A program made the translations under genes and the position numbers. From Opisthocomus hoazin (lineage: Eukaryota; Chordata; Aves; Opisthocomiformes; Opisthocomidae), in NCBI RefSeq assembly GCF_030867145.1, contig NC_134429.1:21065115-21129114 (forward strand): DNA of 64,000 nucleotides. Direction: 5' to 3'. The notes under the pieces were generated by a model. The model made no database searches. It was not told the DNA's origin and saw only the letters and a list, made by a program, of their open reading frames with translations. This document shows positions 50,895 to 60,276 of this stretch, one piece after another; the stretch's first letter is position 1, and every line of letters begins with the position of its first letter.

Positions 50895-53800
50895 GTAAGT
50901 GGTGGCTGATGCTCTGCCTTGCGGTGTATTCTGAGGCAGAACTGGCTCTTTCTCTGTCATCTGTGTTAGCACACAGCGTTAGCATGGCCCAAAGGTAGAG
51001 AAGTTTCTTTCACATGCTCCACCTCTCCTGTACTCCTTTTCCACATTCAGAATTTTGCTCCCAGACTCCGATCTCTCTGCTCAGATCATTTCTTTTGCCA
51101 AACCCCTTTGCTCTGGTGATGCTGGGCAGCTCAAAGACTGCGGAGTTTGCAGACGCTGAAAGCAGGGCCCCACAAACCTTGTTTCAAGGCGTTGGATGCT
51201 GCTTCTGAAGCGGGTTGTGTGGCTGCCAGAGTTTTCAACGTGCATGATAAATGCCAGGGCAGGAGAGCTGCAAAGCACGGCGCAGCGTTCCCGCAGCGCG
51301 GTGCCCTCGTGCAGTTGGAGGTCGGCATCGGGGCGCGACTCCTCTCGCTCGAGGAAGCAAAGGTGTTCGGGGAGCAGAAACGCCTCCGCAGCAGCTGGGA
51401 CGGGAGGCACTGACTCGTCCCCGTGGGCAGAGGAGAGCAGCCGGGCCGTGTCCCCCGTGCCCGGCATGCTGAGGAGCCCACCGCCCGCGGCAGCGCCCGG
51501 GGCCCTGCCCGTGTCCCCGTGGGCAGAGCAGGGCTGCAGAGAGTGCAAGCACCAACACACGCGGCTGGTTTTCCTCAACCATGGTCCTCAGAGCTGGCGT
51601 TGGTAGGTGACACCATCTGCCTCGGTGCAGGGCCACGTGGAGATGCTGTCAGGGCCAAGGCAAAGGTCCCCTTTCAGCTGGGACGCTTGCCTGTGTTGTG
51701 GCAGGGGACGCTGGGACCAAGCCTGGGAGGATGCGCTCTTACCCGTCAGCCTCCACTCATGAGGTCACGAGGCTTGGCTGCCTAATTAAAATGGGTGTTT
51801 TCTAAAATTAAACATCTCCCTGTCACACTCAGACTTTTGCAAGTCTTCTGGCCTTTGAGCCTCATGGTCTGATCAAGCAAGGCCTGTGCTTCATCTCATC
51901 CTCTTTCTTCCCTGGCCTCCTCTCACTTAAAGCCACCCCAAGGTGACGGATATGCTAGAGGAGCTGGGTGGATGAGAACTCCCCGTCTCTGCTTGCTTTA
52001 CCCGCCAGGCAACAGTTTGCCTGAGCAAAGCCCACTCTGCCACGTGAAAATAGAAGCAGAGGATGGAGGGAGAGGTTGAGAAGGGGACAAGGTTCAAGGG
52101 ACTCGCAGGTTGCTGGGTGGTGGTGGCGCAGGCTGCGCTGGAGAGCTGGAGGGCTGACGGTCTGCCATCGCCTCTTCCACAGGGAGCCAGACAGCACCTA
52201 CTTCGACCTCCCCCCGCCCAACCACACAGGCAGCAATGAGGTCTCCAACCGCACAGAGGTCACGATGGACGTCTTCCAGATGAGGAGCATGGACGACTCG
52301 GTCATGGTGAGTGTGCTCGGGCTGCACGCGTGGGAGCTGCGTCGAACCCAAACTTCTTTTCCCTGCGGAGGGCTGGGGGCTCTGTGGTGGGGACTGGGAC
52401 GCTCGCTGGTGCGTACACCGAACACGGGCACTCCAGGGGCAGTGCTGCTGCCGTTTGTGCGGGGTCTGATGCCCTGTGCTCGATGGCTGCGCTGCGGGAC
52501 TGCAGCCGGGTGGTGCAGCCGTCCATAAATGGTGGCTACTTATTAATAATAACATTGCTGCGTGCAGCAGCAGGGGCTCCAGGCTGTAACGGCGATGGAG
52601 CTCGAGGTCCTCGACAAGAGGAGAGTAGAATTTGCTCTGCTATAAACACGCTGCGTAGTAAAAGCTGTTTGTGAGCTGCTGGCGAGGCAGAGCTGCTAGA
52701 GGGGAACACTGCGGTCCCGGCGCCCAGCTCTGCTCCCACCGCGGTCCCCGAGGGTCCGTGCCGTTGCTGTAGGCACTGCTCTCCAAGAAGCTGGTGCGTC
52801 TCCGTCTAAGGCAAAGGGTTTGAAAAGCGTAGCGGGCGTGCGAGACGCCCGGCTCGCCTGTGCGTGTTCAGTGCCCGGAGCAGGGCGGCCTCCTGGGAGC
52901 ATCCCCGAAGCAGCGCCGGCCGCTGGCAGCATCTCCCTCCAGAAAGCCGCCGTTTCCCTCCTCGACAGCTTGCATCCCCTCCCCCAGCCCCTTTTTCCCT
53001 CGCTTTTCTTTTCTTTCCCTCCCTTCCCCGGGCTTTGTCTGCAGTGGGCAGCAGCCTGGCGGAGGGATCAGGCGGAGGCCACGGTGCTAATTGGGAGCTG
53101 CCCCTCGCTGCGCTTGCCGTCGCCTTTCTTGCCGTTCCGGCTGTAACCGAAGCTGAGCCCGGTGGGAATCGGTGCAGCCCGGGGTGCTGCCGGGGCTGGG
53201 TGAGCGCTGGCCTTGCAGGGCTCTGAGCACAGCAGCTGCACACAGGAGGGCAGAGCCGGCTCCTGGCCCTTGCTCGGGATAACGAGCTGGTTGTAAATAT
53301 ATACATTGGCCCGATCCTGCAACCGAGCTGAGCTCCCAGAGAGCCACGGCCAGCTCTCGCCGTCTGGCATCACCAAAACGCCTGGCGTGCTGACGTGCAT
53401 GGAAATAAATGCACAGGTAACGTGGGGCTGCCGGCCCGAAAGGCAAGACACGGGAGCTGCAGTGGAGGAGCTGCCCAGTCTGCTCTGCAACCCGGTGCTC
53501 GTGATGCTCGGCAGCGCCGGAGCGGGCGTGCGGGAAGCAGCGGGTGCTGCGGCACCCAGTGCCAGCGCTGGTGCTCGGTGGCTGCGAGCAGGCCACCCAA
53601 ACGCTCTGGGACCTGCCCTCCAGCTGCGGGTGATGCTCCGTCTCGGCGTCGCACGGATGCTGCATCGCTCCTCAAAGCCTGTGTCAGGGTCGTATGCGAG
53701 GAGGGGCTGTGATTAACGATGTGAACAACTCCTCAGCCCCCCGGAGCGGTGTTTGCTTGGAGACGGCTTCAGGGCCGGCGGGTTGGGCAGTGCTTTGGGC

Positions 53801-56800
53801 TGTGTGACGCCGCCGCTGACATCCTTGTGCCTGGGTCCGCGTGTGCGCACCAATGTTGGGAGGAGGGGGATGCACGCTGGTTCCAGCCTCGGAAATACGC
53901 CACGCTTTGAACCGCTTATCTGCTTCTGCCTGTAGCCTTCCACGGTGTGGTCTGGCTGTAGGAAACACCGTTCACCCCTCTGCCCAAGTCGGAAGGAAAT
54001 ATGCCTGGTCGCACCAGATATCCACCTATCCATATCTATCTGTCTAGATGTCTATCCATAACTGTCCCTCTAGATATCTATCTAGCCATCTCTCCCTGTC
54101 TGTCCATATCTATCCATCTAGGCGTCCACCTATCCATCTCTATCCATGGATAACTCCGTATCTCGGAGTAGCTACACCATCTGGTCGCTGCAAGAGCAGC
54201 CGCTGTGGTCTGCTGGTAAAGGGTGCCGGCCAAATGGGTTTCCACCCCAGTGAGGCTGCAAGCAGCTCTCTGGATTGGAGTCTGGCTGGGTTTGATGATG
54301 GAGCTGGACCCCCGCTCTCCCTGCAGTGGGAATGGTTGGTATCGCCCAGTCCATCACTGGGCAAGCTGGGGCCTGCCCTGTGCGTTAATGAACAGTCATG
54401 AGGGACAGAAAGGGGTGGGCCCCGTTTTGTTGTTGGATGCAGCTAGTTGACAGAACTAAGGGAGATGAAAAAAGCAAAAAAGCCAACACACAGCGGCACA
54501 CGGGTGGCCAGCGCAGCATCCCCGGCGCTGCCCGCCCCGGCTCCCAGCGCAGCATCCCCAGCGCTGCCCATCCCGGCTCCCAGCGCAGCATCCCCGGCGC
54601 TGCCCGTCCCGGCTCCCAGCGCAGCATCCCCGGCGCTGCCCATCCCGGCTCCCAGCGCAGCATCCCCAGCGCTGCCCATCCCGGCTCCCAGCGCAGCATC
54701 CCCGGCGCTGCCCACCCCGGCTCCCAGCGCAGCATCCCTGGCACTGCCCATCCCGGCTCCCAGCACAGCATCCCTGGCACTGCCTGCCCCGGCTCCCGCG
54801 CTCCCAATTCCAGCCGCCTTCCCACCCCGGCCATCCCCGCTGCCGCCCCGACCCCATGACTCCCGTGGCGGGACACTTCCCAGCGCTCCGTGAATCGCAA
54901 GACGACTAAAATGCTGTACATCAGCGACCCGATGCAGCATTATACCACGGTAGGTGCTACTCGTCATTAACGGGATTTCTCTTTCTGCTCCTTATTTGAA
55001 ATCGTCCTCCGCCGCCGAGGCAGGAGCTGGGCACGGGCTCCGGCTCTGCCTGCTGAGCCTCCGTGCCCGCCACTGCCCGGGACATGCCGAGGCTCGGTGT
55101 GGCGTGAGCCTTCCCACGGCTGCACGAAGGAGCTGCGGCTGCTCCGGCCGCGAGCCGTAACCGGTGTCAGCGTGGGATGCTGCAGGCTCGGTGGCTCGGC
55201 CGGCCGTTAACCATAACCAGTGTCAGCGTGGGATGCTGCAGCCTTGCTGGCTCGGCCGGCCGTTAACCATAACCAGTGTCAGCGTGGGATGCTGCAGCCT
55301 CGGTGGCTCGGCCGGCCGTTAACCGTAACCGGTGTCAGCGTGGGATGCTGCAGGCTCGGTGGCTCGGCCGGCCGTTAACCGTAACCGGTGTCAGCGTGAG
55401 ATGCTGCAGCCTCGGTGGCTCAGCCGGCCGTTAACCGTAACCGGTGTCAGCGTGGGATGCTGCAGCCTCGGTGGCTCGGCCGCGCGTTCCTCTCTGGCTT
55501 TGCCTGATCCGCTGCTTGCAGAGCCCAAGGTGCGGTGTAAACCTTTGGTGCGAAGCGCAGAGGCTCCCTCGCCTGCGTACGTGCCGATGGGAGGGGGGGT
55601 AGCTGGAGCATCCCTCCAAGGAGCAGCCTGTGGTGCTGAGCACCAGCAGCACCAGTTTCTCTTCCACTGGGGACCTCCTCAGCCGAGCTCACGGCACGCA
55701 CCCGGGGCCCCAGGCAGGCTTTCCTTCCCTGCTTTAGTGTCTCTGGGAGGGCAGAGCGGAGGAAATGGGACCTGTGCTTGCAGGTGATACATTTTCAGCC
55801 CCATCCTCAAGCGCTGAGCTCGCTCTCTGAGTCAGGAGGGTTTTGTGTCTGCTCTCTGGCGTTCAGAAAAGTTAGATACAGGCATGGGTGCAGGTAGAGA
55901 GCGCGGTGCGGTGCTGCGCTTCCCGACCAGAAATTACTTCATTCCTCTTTTTTTGTCATAACTGAGTTGGTGTAAAGCACGTATGAAGCAGGTTCATTTT
56001 GTGCCATAGTGCTGTCACTTGGGAGGTCATCGCTGCTGCAGTCATGAATATTTATTTATGTGTGTGTATAAACGTGTGTGCGTGTGTATTAGAGACTTAG
56101 ACACACAAGCGCTGTGTTGGGCTTGTTGACTCACATACAAACCCTCATGCTTTGGATCTGTCTTTTAAGGGAATGCTTCCAAAGTTTAGGCAATTTTTAA
56201 ACACAGGTTGGTGGCTTTCCCCCTGCACCTGACTCTGGGTGTCTCTGCCAGCGGATGTGCAGAGCCCCGGTACTGGGTGCTGCCTGCTGCTTTGTGCTGG
56301 CAGGGGGTCCCGGCGCGGGGTGGCCAGCCCGGCTTGCAGCAGTGATGCTCTGGGTCTCGTGTCTCCTTCGTGTGCGGAGAGGTGGTCGTTTTTCCCGAGG
56401 CAAGGCTCTCTCCTGTGCGGAGTCAGGGTGCTCCTCTCAGCAGGTCAGTGCCACTTTGCCCACCCATTCAGCCCTGCAGCCGCGGGCTTCGGCTGCTCCC
56501 AGCACCGCCAGCTCACAAAGCAATGCAGGGAGGAGTTTTGTGGAGTTTTTTTCTGGCCACTTCCAAGGGCCACCTCACCCCTAGCCCACCCGAGCTCGTG
56601 GGTCCCGAGCGGCAAATATTGCTGGGAGGCAAAAGGCTTCCCAGCCACTTCCCACCGCGGCAGGAGATGAGCGACCGCGGGAGCAGACGTGCCGTGCTCT
56701 GCCGGGCGGTCTGGACGTAGCCCGCTTTTCCTGAGCACACACGTACGTGTGCAAGGGCAGCACTGAAGATCGCCTCGTTTGCTCGTCAAGCGCAGAGCGC

Positions 56801-59038
56801 TTCGCTCTCCATTCATTCCTCCAAAAGGCACGTGGCTGGGTCCAGGGCGCGCGTGCAGCCCGTGCCCCGGGGCCTTCCGTTCTCCCGGGAGAGCAAAACA
56901 GCTCGGCCGTGATGCTCGTGGATTATCCCGGCTGTGGATCAGCCCTGACAAGCAGCAATCGCTTTTCTCCTTGCTGCTCTCCTCCTGTCCGACGCCTGAG
57001 CTTTGCCTTTCGAGGGTGAGCGGTGCTGCACGTCTTCCAGCCGCTGCCGCTCGCCGCCGCGGCTGCCCCGGCCCGGCAGCCCCCGCCGGGCAGGTCCCCT
57101 GCTGATGGCAACGGTGTCCCATGGGCAGTGTTAATGCCCATTTTGCTGAAGTTTCTTGTAACTTCTGCTCCAGGTGAAGCCTGGGATTGTGGAAAGCTTG
57201 GCTGGGGGTGGTTTGTCTTTGGCAGGGCTATTTCTAGAGCAACGAGAAGGAATAGAGGGGTTTACGCACATGTTTTAGGGGAGAAAACGGCTGTATGTGT
57301 AAAAGCAAGCCAGATCTTGTTCAGCATTCCTCCAGTTAGTCACAGGCTCCAACGACCTTGCGAGAGATGCAGACAACAGGAGAGCTTTCCTGGAGAAGGC
57401 TGATTGCCTTTAAACCATTATACATCGCAGACGGTTGGGTGAGGTTGGGATCCCAAGTTAAAACACGTCTCCTGATTCCTAAGCTGTGAGCCTCGCAGCC
57501 CTTCGGAGGAGACGGCAGATGGCCCAGCCTGCTGGGCTGCGGGACGGCGGTGGTCGCCTCCCAGTAGCTCCCAGTCTCCCAGAGCCGCCCCAGCCGGCGC
57601 TGGTGGCTGGAGGGGTGGTGGAGGACGGTGGGGTGACCAGCAGCAATGCAACGGCCGCTGCGCGTGGTCACCGCGGAGCCCAGGCAGCCGCCGGCAGCAC
57701 CGGGAGGGCAGCCCTCGGGCGGCTCGGGAGTTGCAGATTTCCGGGGGGAAAAAAATCCCCCTTGCTTTGAGAAACAGTTACGTCTGGGATGTATTTTTTT
57801 AAATGTTAGTCTATTTCTTTACCATAGAAAAAATGATTTTTTTGTCTGATTTTCAGATGAGAGATTAAGGTCACTTTAGCCACGCAGCTTTTGAGAACGT
57901 AGCTTTGCTTAGGCTCTGCCTGCAGGTGAGAGAGCTGCCGGCTCTTACTGGAAGTATCTGACAGTAGTTGTTCGGAAGAGGAATAAGACAAAAAACATCA
58001 TAAAAAGTGCAGATTTGGTCCAGCATGCCTGGAAGAAGAGCCAGCACATGCATAAACAGGGGCGCTTGCTCTGTGCCCTCGCTGCAGCGTGCTGCACCAC
58101 AGCTACGCGCGGCGCGGGTTTGAGGTTTTCCCCAAATTAGACCTGGATCAGCGGAGCCGCTGAAAGCAAACATCCCGGCTGGGAAAGGAATTGCACAAAC
58201 CGCCATTCAGGGCTGGCTCTGCCCGGGGGAGCGCTCCCAGAAGCGGTGTGCGTGTGTGCACGCGTGACGGGTCTGGAGAGCCGGTCGGACGCCGAGCGGT
58301 GCGGTCGCAGCGGGCGCGATGCCCTCGTCCCAGGGCCGGGCAGCTGCCCCAAGCCGCGATGCTCTGGGCGCTGGGAGCCCGGCGTCGAGCAGAGCCCGGC
58401 GTGGGACAGGGTTGTCACCCCCCACCCACAGCGGGGCATCTCCCACACCGGAGCAGAGCCCAGAAACTCCCTGGCCGGTCCCTGGCTGGCAAAAGCGTGG
58501 CTTTGCACCGCCAGGTGTGCCAGAAGCCGGGGGTCTCAGCGCCTCCGGAGAGGACGGAGCGGGTACGGGGGCTGATTGCGGTGTGTTGGCTTTACCCCTT
58601 GCACAAGCGGTGACCTGATCAAAAACCCAGGTGACCCGGCCCAGCTCTTTCTGCTGGCTTTCCCGCACGCTGGCCCTTTAAGGAGGCTGTAACAGGACAC
58701 CTGGAGCCCTGGAGAAGTGTGGCTGAGGTTTCCATGTCTCTAAACTGGCTGGTGTTTTCTTTTTTCCCTCCTCCCCTTTTCCCTTCCTCCAGTCCCAGTT
58801 CAATTTGCTGAACAACAGCATGGATCAGAGCATCGGCAGCAGAGCAGCCTCCACCAGCCCCTACAGCTCCGAGCACACCTCCAATGTCCCAACGCATTCG
58901 CCCTACTCGCAGCCCAGCTCTACCTTCGACGCCATGTCCCCAGCTCCCGTCATCCCCTCCAACACTGACTACCCCGGTCCCCACCACTTCGAGGTGACCT
59001 TCCAGCAGTCCAGCACCGCCAAGTCAGCCACCTGGACA
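50836..59038 (+). CDS. TP73: TP73, 5' coding part (TA exons 2-3, deltaN exon, exon 4), continues past right edge
   Basis: p73 is a p53-family transcription factor acting in apoptosis, neural development and the multiciliated-cell programme. Full-length TA isoforms start in exon 2. deltaN isoforms start in an alternative exon driven by an internal promoter and act as dominant-negative regulators. The window encodes 143 TA residues: the acidic transactivation segment with the MDM2-type motif F13-W17-L20 (FEHLWSTL); [12 protein letters not shown]; the second activation segment MDVFQM; then exon 4 with [53 protein letters not shown] and STAKSATWT, the beginning of the DNA-binding domain. Exon 5 (expected to start YSPLLKKLYCQ) was not found before 64000, so intron 4 exceeds 4.9 kb. 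Both TA and deltaN entries join exon 4 in phase 0. Confidence 0.97.
50895..52182 (+). other. TP73: TP73 intron 2
   Basis: 1288 bp; no exon or repeat recognised. Confidence 0.88.
52183..52306 (+). CDS. TP73: TP73 coding exon 3 (TA-specific)
   Basis: 124 nt after acceptor ttccacag, donor GTGAGT. It encodes [36 protein letters not shown] and DDSVM. The first block is nearly identical to human ([11 protein letters not shown]), the middle is diverged, and MDVF is conserved. Confidence 0.96.
52307..54358 (+). other. TP73: TP73 intron 3, part upstream of the internal promoter
   Basis: About 2 kb of mostly GC-rich intron with pyrimidine-rich tracts near 52.97-53.03 kb and a TATC-type microsatellite at 54.02-54.15 kb. 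No exon recognised. Confidence 0.8.
54017..54150. repeat. Degenerate (TATC)n-type microsatellite
   Basis: Interrupted tetranucleotide array built of atcc/atct units (tatccatatctatctgtcta and similar) over about 130 bp, roughly 200 bp upstream of the internal TP73 promoter element. Confidence 0.85.
54359..54378 (+). promoter_or_regulatory. TP73: p53/p73 response element of the internal (P2, deltaN) TP73 promoter
   Basis: GGGCAAGCTGGGGCCTGCCC consists of two abutting decamers, each with one mismatch to the p53-family half-site RRRCWWGYYY. It differs at one position (G for A at position 11) from the element I recall from the human deltaN-p73 promoter, which lies about 60-75 bp upstream of the start site and through which p53 and TAp73 induce their own inhibitor. 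The flanking sequence (ttaatgaacagtcatgaggg) also seems to resemble the human promoter, from memory. Its position before the deltaN exon is as expected. Confidence 0.8.
54379..54508 (+). promoter_or_regulatory. TP73: Probable P2 core promoter and start of deltaN 5' UTR
   Basis: By analogy with the human spacing, transcription should start near 54435. TA-rich ttaatgaac at 54386-54394 could serve as a weak TATA-like element. If so, the deltaN 5' UTR would be about 475 nt and include the 36-bp minisatellite. No direct evidence for the start site. Confidence 0.4.
54509..54796. repeat. 36-bp minisatellite, 8 copies, before the deltaN exon of TP73
   Basis: Eight units start at 54509, 54545, 54581, 54617, 54653, 54689, 54725 and 54761, exactly 36 bp apart, each of the form cagcgcagcatccc-(c/t)-(c/a/g)-g-c ... 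cccggctcc. Variation is limited to a few C/T and G/A positions. Because 36 is a multiple of three, frames stay open and encode 12-residue repeats in several registers. It ends 115 bp before the deltaN start codon. Confidence 0.97.
54911..54949 (+). CDS. TP73: TP73 alternative first coding exon of deltaN isoform (exon 3')
   Basis: 39 nt coding [13 protein letters not shown], followed by donor GTAGGT. It matches the shape and several residues of the human deltaN-specific peptide, which I recall as MLYVGDPARHLAT: same length, same phase-0 junction to exon 4. The ATG has A at -3 (taaaATG). It replaces the transactivation domain of exons 2-3, giving the inhibitory isoform. Its 5' boundary is a transcription start, not a splice site. 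Confidence 0.92.
55157..55490. repeat. 56-bp minisatellite, 6 copies
   Basis: Six units have the anchor tgtcagcgtg at 55165, 55221, 55277, 55333, 55389 and 55445, exactly 56 bp apart. Each unit includes ggccggccgttaacc, a palindrome-rich core (FseI- and HpaI-like strings), with gtaaccgg/ataaccag variants. It starts 208 bp after the deltaN exon. Confidence 0.97.
56055..56090. repeat. TG-rich microsatellite
   Basis: Interrupted (TG)n tract with TA and CG steps; intronic. Confidence 0.7.
58793..59038 (+). CDS. TP73: TP73 coding exon 4 (common; proline-rich linker and start of DNA-binding domain)
   Basis: 246 nt, 82 residues, phase 0 at both ends, acceptor cttcctccag, donor GTAAGT. It begins [20 protein letters not shown] and ends [16 protein letters not shown], very close to human p73 from PTHSPY onward. 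The second AG, 6 nt into the exon (tcccag), could serve as an alternative acceptor, removing only Ser-Gln. Confidence 0.97.
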
Positions 59039-60204
59039 GTAAGTTGCACGTCTTCTTGCCTTCTCGAGAGCGATGCTTGCTGCTGCCGGCGGTGTTTTCG
59101 GCTGGCCGGCCGCGAGCACCCGAAGGTCTCAGTGGTGTTTCGCAGCGGGCACGCTCGCGTGGGGAGCCCGCCTGACGGGGACTTCACCCGTGCAGGTGGT
59201 CCTGGAAAGTAAAACGTGCAGGAAACGTCAGTGCTTGCTTTTCAGGGGTTTTCTCTACAAGGGCTGTTAATTGAATGTAACTTCTCTCACAGCCGTTCCC
59301 TAAACTGCGGTAAATGTCCCTGAAAATCACAAAGCTGGAGAAATGTCCTGGGGAGATACCTGCCTTGTTCTGCTGGTGCTTCCCTACACATTCGCCAGCG
59401 ACCGCTGTCAGAGGCGAGGCAGTGGGCGAGACGGACTTTTGCTTGCGTCTACTGGGGCCCTTCTCACCTTTGCCGTTAATTCTCGCTTGTCATTTACAAT
59501 CCTTTTTCATCTTGTACCAGAAGAGTAACTTAATCTCTAGCAGTCACAGCAAAATAACAGAGCAGGTTTTTCACCGAAGAGGGATCACTGCGTGGCATCA
59601 CGCCGCGTGGGGTGTGGGCGCAGCAGCCCGGTCCTCGGGAGCGGAGACGCGGGTTTGGTTCACTGCCGACCTGACCGCCCGTCTGCAGCCCGGCAGAGGA
59701 GCCCTCTGCAGACCAGGGACGCAGGAACCGGGCAGAGCGTACCAGGGCTGCCTTGCTTTTTGTGGCAAAAGGTCCTAAATTCACATCCTGGCTCCTGGCT
59801 CAGTGTGGAAACTGTCCCTCTTTTTAAGAAAAAATAGCACTTGTGGCCGGAGTCGGAGGCACGTGTGCCACGGCTGTCCCCTGAGCGCCTGGGAGAGGCA
59901 GGGGCAGGGGCTTTCTCCTCCGGGCAGCATCAGCAGAGCAGAAGGGCTGGGGCGAGAGAGCCGGCAGCACAAGGCAGCAGCGGGGTCTCCGCTGGGGCTG
60001 CGGCTTGACGTGAGCACGAAACAGGCAGAGCAGACCAGGAGAGGTGTCTCAGCCCGAGGTGCGATAACGACTTTTATTTTTGGAAGCTGATGTGTTTAAT
60101 TGCTAAGACAGTCCTTCCTGCCGCCGACAGAATGCGTCTCGGGATGCTTTTGTGCAGGGCAGACCCCGGGCTGTGGCCGGGTGCTGCTCCGCTCGCTGCT
60201 GCTG

Positions 60205-60276
60205 GCACGGCACGGCACGGCACGGCACGGCACGGCATGGCACGGCACGGCACGGCACGGCACGGCACGGCACGGC
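60205..60276. repeat. (GCACG)n pentanucleotide microsatellite, about 14 copies
   Basis: A near-perfect array of the pentamer cacgg with a single catgg interruption. It lies in TP73 intron 4. CpG in every unit makes it a potentially methylated block. Confidence 0.97.

Larger units (their letters stand above)
54950..58792 (+). other. TP73: TP73 intron between deltaN exon and exon 4
   Basis: 3.8 kb with a 56-bp minisatellite at its start (55157-55490) and a TG-rich stretch at 56055-56090. GC-rich open frames have no coding signature. No other exon recognised. Confidence 0.85.

Noticed and set aside
54443-54967. Minus-strand frames with [12 protein letters not shown]-type repeats
   Set aside because: Mirror of the 36-bp minisatellite; no independent gene evidence.
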